Shown here in pieces: positions 41,739 to 46,099 of a DNA stretch of 46,099 bases. The stretch covers positions 1 through 46,099 of the forward strand of contig JAILDN010000021.1 of assembly GCA_024689425.1 (NCBI GenBank). Reading direction: 5' to 3'. Numbering within the stretch: the first letter of the stretch is position 1; each line of letters starts with the position of its first letter. Under the pieces are notes generated by a model. The model ran no database searches, was not told where the DNA came from, and worked only from the letters and a program-made list of their open reading frames with translations. Made by a program: the position numbers and the translations under genes. Source of the DNA: Methanobrevibacter sp. Its GTDB lineage: Archaea > Methanobacteriota > Methanobacteria > Methanobacteriales > Methanobacteriaceae.

Positions 41739-43298
41739 TCAATTTATTTTTTTATATAGATGTATTCCCGAAATATTTTTTATTTCAGTATAATTCGTTA
41801 AATTTAGAGGTCTTTGGGAAATATAATAGTCCAGCGGACTATTCTCAATTATCGAGATTTTGTTTTCAAATATTCCGCTTACATTTGCCCCCAAATACCA
41901 GAAATAAGGTCTTATATTATAAACGCCAATTTTAAGATTAGTCCAATTCTCATTATTTGAAATAATGTAATTTGAAATTTCTTCAGGCCCTCTAAATTGG
42001 TCCGTATCTTCAAAAGTTAGTGTAAATGCAAATCCTTGAATTATAAACAGAACAATTAAAATTATTGGTAGAATATTTTTTCTATTAATTTTTTCATTAA
42101 TCTGTTCAACACTTACCATTAAAAAGTATGTAAATGCAGGAAATGCTGGTATGATGTATCGATTGACTTTAATTACGTAATATGAGAAAAATATGAAGTT
42201 TGCTAAAAGCCAAGCCATCATTAATAGGCCATTTTTATTTTCGCTATTTTTTCCAATTAAGAATAAACCTAAAAATGTTATTATTATTGTAATGAATGAA
42301 CTACAGTGATTGAATGTTCCTAAAGCAACTAGAAGTATAATTGTGCCAATGATTTTTTCCAAATCATATTTAAAGTCATATTTTCTAACCCAAAATATTC
42401 CTCCAATGGCTAAAATTAATAATACTAGTCCGGAAAGTATGGTTGGATTTTCTAGTGTAGGAGTTTTACCAATAAAGACAGTTTTTGAAGAAGAGATGAA
42501 ATTTGCAAAATTAAATATGTAATATGTAAGATCAGTGTTGTATGCACTATCCTTTGCAGATCCAAGTGTTCCACTAGCTCCTCCGGCAAGCAAATCTGTA
42601 AAACCCAAATAACCGTTACCCATTATATGAACTGTAACTAAAACAATTGCGGCAGCTATAATACCCAATATCACTCCAATTATAATATATTTTGAATCTT
42701 CTTTGTTGATTTTAAATGAATGGTTATATAAATAACATAGTATCATGACTGGAAGAACCAAACCTACGGTATAGCGAGTAAAAAATCCAATTACAAGTAA
42801 GACAAATACTCCTAGATAATATTTTGGATTTTTCATAGCCCAAATTGTCAATAATATTATCCAAATGCTGATGCCTGTTGCGGCCACATCCAAACTACCG
42901 TTTGCAAGCCAGGTTAAATTAAGCGCTAATGTAGAATAAATTATTGTCCCAGTTAAACTTAATAGATTATTGAATCTTGTTTTTAAAAGCAAATACATTC
43001 CAATATTTCCAATAATTGCAAAAATTCCCGTGACAATGTAAATGGCTATTCTATCAACAAGCCCTAATCTGAATAGGAGTGATGTTATAAAACAAATTAT
43101 TGGAGATAGATAAATAGCATATGTTGCATGAACATTATTTCCAGTAAAATAAAGTGCATTTACTAGGTATACATATACATCTGAGCAATAAATGCCCAGA
43201 TTCATATTAAAATTAATGTAATGAGTAACTAATATGCTACTAAAAATTATAATAAATATAATTTCTTTTTGGTCTTTTAGATTTAAATTCATCTTCAT
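41739..43298 (-). CDS. Multi-spanning membrane protein, GT-C/PMT-like glycosyltransferase candidate
   Basis: About 519 residues with roughly 11-12 membrane helices and a short C-terminal extracytoplasmic domain. An Asp just after the first helix (IYCSDVYVYLVNAL) matches the position of the catalytic acidic residue of polyprenyl-phosphate glycosyltransferases such as the dolichyl-phosphate-mannose mannosyltransferases (GT39 and relatives). Donor and acceptor unknown; protein or pseudomurein-associated glycan modification is possible. Start is one of ATG 43298 or 43292; no strong binding site. It lies next to other envelope genes. Confidence 0.72.
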   Translation of the reverse strand: MKMNLNLKDQKEIIFIIIFSSILVTHYINFNMNLGIYCSDVYVYLVNALYFTGNNVHATYAIYLSPIICFITSLLFRLGLVDRIAIYIVTGIFAIIGNIGMYLLLKTRFNNLLSLTGTIIYSTLALNLTWLANGSLDVAATGISIWIILLTIWAMKNPKYYLGVFVLLVIGFFTRYTVGLVLPVMILCYLYNHSFKINKEDSKYIIIGVILGIIAAAIVLVTVHIMGNGYLGFTDLLAGGASGTLGSAKDSAYNTDLTYYIFNFANFISSSKTVFIGKTPTLENPTILSGLVLLILAIGGIFWVRKYDFKYDLEKIIGTIILLVALGTFNHCSSFITIIITFLGLFLIGKNSENKNGLLMMAWLLANFIFFSYYVIKVNRYIIPAFPAFTYFLMVSVEQINEKINRKNILPIILIVLFIIQGFAFTLTFEDTDQFRGPEEISNYIISNNENWTNLKIGVYNIRPYFWYLGANVSGIFENKISIIENSPLDYYISQRPLNLTNYTEIKNISGIHLYKKIN

Positions 43299-43367
43299 CA
43301 ATTTTTTTAGTTTTTCAAACTTTAACTATGTATTAATTATGTGGTTCTGTTTTTAATTAATCTTTCT

Positions 43368-44210
43368 CTAAAATGACCCAATTGCAAATGCCACAAATGC
43401 TATTAGCATTCCAATTTTCAGATATTTTGATACTTTGGCTGCAGTTTCAACATCTTGATTTCTAAGTAGTAGAATTCCTGAATAAATAAATATTATTACT
43501 GCAATAGCTATTATACCTAAATAAAACTTGTTAAATATGTGCTGGAAGTATAATAATGGGCATAGCGCACAATCAAGTATTATCAATATGAAAGTAATTG
43601 CTGCAGATATTGTTGTTCCATATAAAATAGGAAAAGTTTTAGCTCCTTCTTTCTTATCTCCTTCCATGTCCTCGATATCTTTTGTTATTTCTCTGGCAGT
43701 TGTCATTACAAATGCAAAAAAGCCTAAAAAGATGGAAGTGAAGATTATTTCTGGAGTTCCAATCGAATAGCCTCCAAAAGCAAAACATAATCCTGTCATG
43801 AATCCAACCGTTAAATTGCCTATTAGGGGTGTTGATTTTAATTTATATGCATAAACATATAAAACAAAGTCTGAAAATAATACAATAACAAAAGGAATCC
43901 AATTTTGAGTTAATATTGATATTAAAGCACCACAAATAGTACCTGATAAAAATAATCCGTATGCATAATTTCTAGCGGTTTTTGGAGTAATTTTACCTGA
44001 AGGTATTGGCCTTGTTGGTTTGTTGATTAAATCAATTTTATAATCAAAATAATCATTAATTACATTTCCCGCACTAATTTCAAATAATACGGTCAACATT
44101 GCGAGTATTATTGGTATGGAAAGTGTATGGCCAACAATTGCGACAAGTACGATGGCTATCATAGCCATCACTACATTTCCCGGTCTTAAAATTTCTATAT
44201 ATGGATTCAT
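43368..44210 (-). CDS. UbiA prenyltransferase, digeranylgeranylglyceryl phosphate synthase
   Basis: A 280-residue membrane prenyltransferase with about nine helices. The two Asp-rich motifs are NDYFDYKIDLINKPTRPIP (about 54-72) and DIEDMEGDKKEGAKT (about 173-187), with TAREITKD before the second, all typical of the archaeal enzyme that adds the second geranylgeranyl group to geranylgeranylglyceryl phosphate in ether-lipid synthesis. GAGGAAAATACA precedes ATG 44210. Other UbiA members (for example for quinones) are unlikely in a methanogen of this group. Confidence 0.92.
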   Translation of the reverse strand: MNPYIEILRPGNVVMAMIAIVLVAIVGHTLSIPIILAMLTVLFEISAGNVINDYFDYKIDLINKPTRPIPSGKITPKTARNYAYGLFLSGTICGALISILTQNWIPFVIVLFSDFVLYVYAYKLKSTPLIGNLTVGFMTGLCFAFGGYSIGTPEIIFTSIFLGFFAFVMTTAREITKDIEDMEGDKKEGAKTFPILYGTTISAAITFILIILDCALCPLLYFQHIFNKFYLGIIAIAVIIFIYSGILLLRNQDVETAAKVSKYLKIGMLIAFVAFAIGSF

Positions 44211-44427
44211 TGTATTTTCCTCATTATTTTAGCAGTATTTTTCCTAGATTATTCTAATTAAATTCATTTCAACTTTATGTCAATTGTATATTAAACCATT
44301 TAAAATACATATATTAAGTATTTTATGTAAGATGCGATTAAAAGTGCTTGAAGGCAATAAGATATATTAAATATTAAATCTAGAGAAAATATTGTAAGTC
44401 GAATTTAATATTGTCAATTGGTGGATT
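44211..44427. promoter_or_regulatory. Divergent promoter region between the UbiA and DUF2142 genes
   Basis: AT-rich 217-nt gap. AATATTAAAT (44370-44379) and ATTTAATATT (44403-44412) are perfect 10-nt inverted arms 23 nt apart just before the DUF2142 ribosome binding site, possibly an operator. GATATATTAAATATT nearby is TATA-like. No gene is evident. Confidence 0.35.
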
Positions 44428-45996
44428 ATGTTTAATGCTTTTTTAAAATCAAAAAATTACTTTTTAATATATTTAATTTTAATTGTACTATTGGGAATAT
44501 CAACCATTACTAGCAGAGGCATTAAACATCCGGAATTTGTAATTTTGATATTTTGTATTGTAGCTATTTTAGGGATTTTCTGTATTTCATTTTATTTTGG
44601 CAATGATAAACAACTGCACAAAGTTGCATTTGTTGTAATTCTTTGTTTTGGTATTGTCACGGCATTTATTGTTCCAATATGTGATATCAGTGATGAAATA
44701 GAGCACTTGACGAGAGCGGAAATTACTTCTGAAGGAGCTATAATTCCTCATTGGACTGGAGATGATATGGGTGTTGATAGGTTATATAATCACACTCCAA
44801 ATGAAAAGATAAGTTCTGAGCGAAATGATGGTGCAGGTTATAATTCCATAGCTTCGATGATGTTTTTCCTGAAGAATTTAAGTAAAACTTTTTTCGACAC
44901 GGCTCATGACACGGATAAAATTAATTATACTCCACAAATAATTGACTCCGCATTTGAGCAAAATCCCTTTTATGGGTATCTTCCACAGGCTATAGGCATT
45001 TTTATTGCTAAACTATTGGATTTGAATGTTATTTGGATATTATGGCTTGCAAGAATTTGTAATCTTATATGTTATGCAGCTATTGTTTCATTTGCTATCA
45101 AAAAGGCACCTGTTTTAAAAATGCCTTTGCTTGCAGTTGCTTGTATTCCAATATCAATCTATCAAGCTGCATCTACAAGTATAGATTCGATGATTTTTGC
45201 TTTAGGAATTCTTTCTATTTCTTATTTCCTTTACATGTATAAAAAGGAAGATAATTCTATAGATATTAAGGATGTTGCTATTTTTAGCATCATTTGTTTG
45301 CTTTTAGGTCTTTGTAAATTACCTTATCTGGCATTTATTTTCTTATTGTTATTTGTCCCTACAAATAAGTTTAAATTTAATAAGAAAAATGCTTACATTA
45401 CTATATTAATTAGTATAGCCATTGTTGGGATAATCGGAGTTTTATGGAGCAGACATTCCGTTCCTGCATTAATGCATTCCTGGAGATCATCTCATAATTT
45501 AATTAATTCAACTTTACAAATGCAGTATTTCTTAAATCATCCCGGCAGTATGGTTAAATTTATTTTTGCCCTATTCACAACAAGATTATATCATATAATT
45601 ATTGGCGTATTCAATTTCTTCGGAGCATCCCGCCCTGACCATTATATCGATAAGTATTATATTGTAACGGCGGCATTAGTAGGTTATTTAGGTTTAACAT
45701 TGCTTGCTTATCCAAATAATGATAAATTTGATTTAAAAACAAAATTGGGGGTCGCTTTAATAATTCTTGTTGTTTTTTTAGGAACTTGTTTTATTCAACT
45801 ATTTACCTGGGCTGATGTGGGTACTACTAGTTTAGGCTTAAGTACGAGATATTTCGTTCCATTATTTGCCCTGCTCCCAATTGCGGTTTGGATTAAAATT
45901 CCTATTGATAAAAATAAATTTGACAAATATGCATTTGTTTTAATGTTAGTATTCATGGCCACATTGGTTTTATCATTTTTAACCAAGTATTATTAG
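44428..45996 (+). CDS. DUF2142 family membrane protein
   Basis: A 522-residue integral membrane protein with about 12 helices. After the first three helices comes the hallmark of DUF2142, an acidic-HxxR segment (SDEIEHLTRAEITSEG, about 90-105) at the outer face, with a large loop (about 105-180) before the next helix; the last helices follow a YFVPLFALLP segment. The DUF2142 family is thought to include lipid-linked glycosyltransferases of the GT-C type, but function is unproven. GGTGGATT precedes ATG 44428. Confidence 0.82.
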   Translation: MFNAFLKSKNYFLIYLILIVLLGISTITSRGIKHPEFVILIFCIVAILGIFCISFYFGNDKQLHKVAFVVILCFGIVTAFIVPICDISDEIEHLTRAEITSEGAIIPHWTGDDMGVDRLYNHTPNEKISSERNDGAGYNSIASMMFFLKNLSKTFFDTAHDTDKINYTPQIIDSAFEQNPFYGYLPQAIGIFIAKLLDLNVIWILWLARICNLICYAAIVSFAIKKAPVLKMPLLAVACIPISIYQAASTSIDSMIFALGILSISYFLYMYKKEDNSIDIKDVAIFSIICLLLGLCKLPYLAFIFLLLFVPTNKFKFNKKNAYITILISIAIVGIIGVLWSRHSVPALMHSWRSSHNLINSTLQMQYFLNHPGSMVKFIFALFTTRLYHIIIGVFNFFGASRPDHYIDKYYIVTAALVGYLGLTLLAYPNNDKFDLKTKLGVALIILVVFLGTCFIQLFTWADVGTTSLGLSTRYFVPLFALLPIAVWIKIPIDKNKFDKYAFVLMLVFMATLVLSFLTKYY

Positions 45997-46008
45997 CTGA
46001 ATTGAAAA

Positions 46009-46098
46009 TTAAAGTGGTTTGATTGCAAATGATATCAAAGTTATCATTTCTATTACTACATTTTTAGGCATTTTCAGAAACATTTTATTAAATTTAAT
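46009..46098 (-). CDS. Possible 3' end of a gene running off the window
   Basis: On the - strand 29 codons are open from the window edge to a TAA at 46009-46011, with a plausible protein end (KNVVIEMITLISFAIKPL). It is convergent with the DUF2142 gene. In sequence this AT-rich an open run of this length is not rare, so I give it low weight; the sequence right of the window would decide. Confidence 0.25.
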   Translation of the reverse strand: MKFNKMFLKMPKNVVIEMITLISFAIKPL

Positions 46099-46099
46099 G

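Noticed and set aside
1-46099. CRISPR array, insertion sequences, tRNA or rRNA genes
   Set aside because: No regularly spaced repeats, no transposase frames and no GC-rich cloverleaf or TTCGA-type signature was seen on either strand.

Overview
The window reads as chromosome of a low-GC, hydrogenotrophic methanogen of the order Methanobacteriales, most likely Methanobrevibacter or a close relative. The sequence support is: AtwA (component A2 of the methyl-coenzyme M reductase activation system), an eight-cysteine methanogenesis marker 9 protein, CofD/CofE for coenzyme F420, HypD, archaeal PurO and GTP cyclohydrolase III, an MreB-like protein (typical of the pseudomurein-walled methanogens), DNA topoisomerase VI, and strong GGAGG/GGTGA ribosome binding sites with archaeal TATA boxes. 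I found no insertion sequence, CRISPR array, tRNA or rRNA gene.

Layout. 1-7.8 kb, + strand: an unknown protein with the MreB-like protein, RNase HII, then a compact run exbB-like, exbD-like, purO, cofE, cofD, arfA and a TIM-barrel protein. This run links purine synthesis, F420 and the first step of flavin/Fo synthesis, with a proton-driven membrane motor pair at its head. 7.9-14.8 kb: atwA, a convergent YgjP-like metallopeptidase, marker 9, siroheme/heme genes (precorrin-2 dehydrogenase, glutamyl-tRNA reductase), a methanogen AAA ATPase and a membrane metallophosphoesterase. 14.9-18.3 kb, - strand: gap, an endonuclease IV-like protein and a DHA2 efflux pump. 18.4-23.3 kb, - strand: accessory block with a CsoR-type repressor, P1B ATPase and CopZ-like chaperone (two palindromic operators visible), a second MFS carrier and a small DUF11 surface protein. 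23.4-30.8 kb, - strand: the information-processing cluster aIF1A, RIO1, KH protein, top6B, top6A, broken between RIO1 and the KH gene by a KamA-like radical SAM gene, a DUF4013 membrane protein and a decayed transporter fragment. 30.9-36.4 kb: moeA and two small genes on +, facing a tightly packed hypD, pgp, tldD/pmbA, sseB-like operon on -. 36.5-46 kb: nonulosonic acid genes (a NeuA-PseG fusion and NeuB), two zinc-ribbon proteins, and envelope/lipid membrane proteins (GT-C-like, UbiA-type DGGGP synthase, DUF2142).

Main observations: three genes whose best ribosome binding site points at an ATA or ATT codon instead of ATG/GTG/TTG (TIM-barrel protein, DUF11 protein, KamA-like protein); two separate neighbours (TIM barrel and marker 9) that are domains of one protein in some methanogens; an ExbB homologue with an added ferredoxin-like C-terminal domain; an octamer cluster upstream of top6BA; and several terminator hairpins that overlap or abut stop codons. 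No single locus here is clearly a new defence or mobile system. Functions are inferred from motifs and family knowledge; no database search was run.
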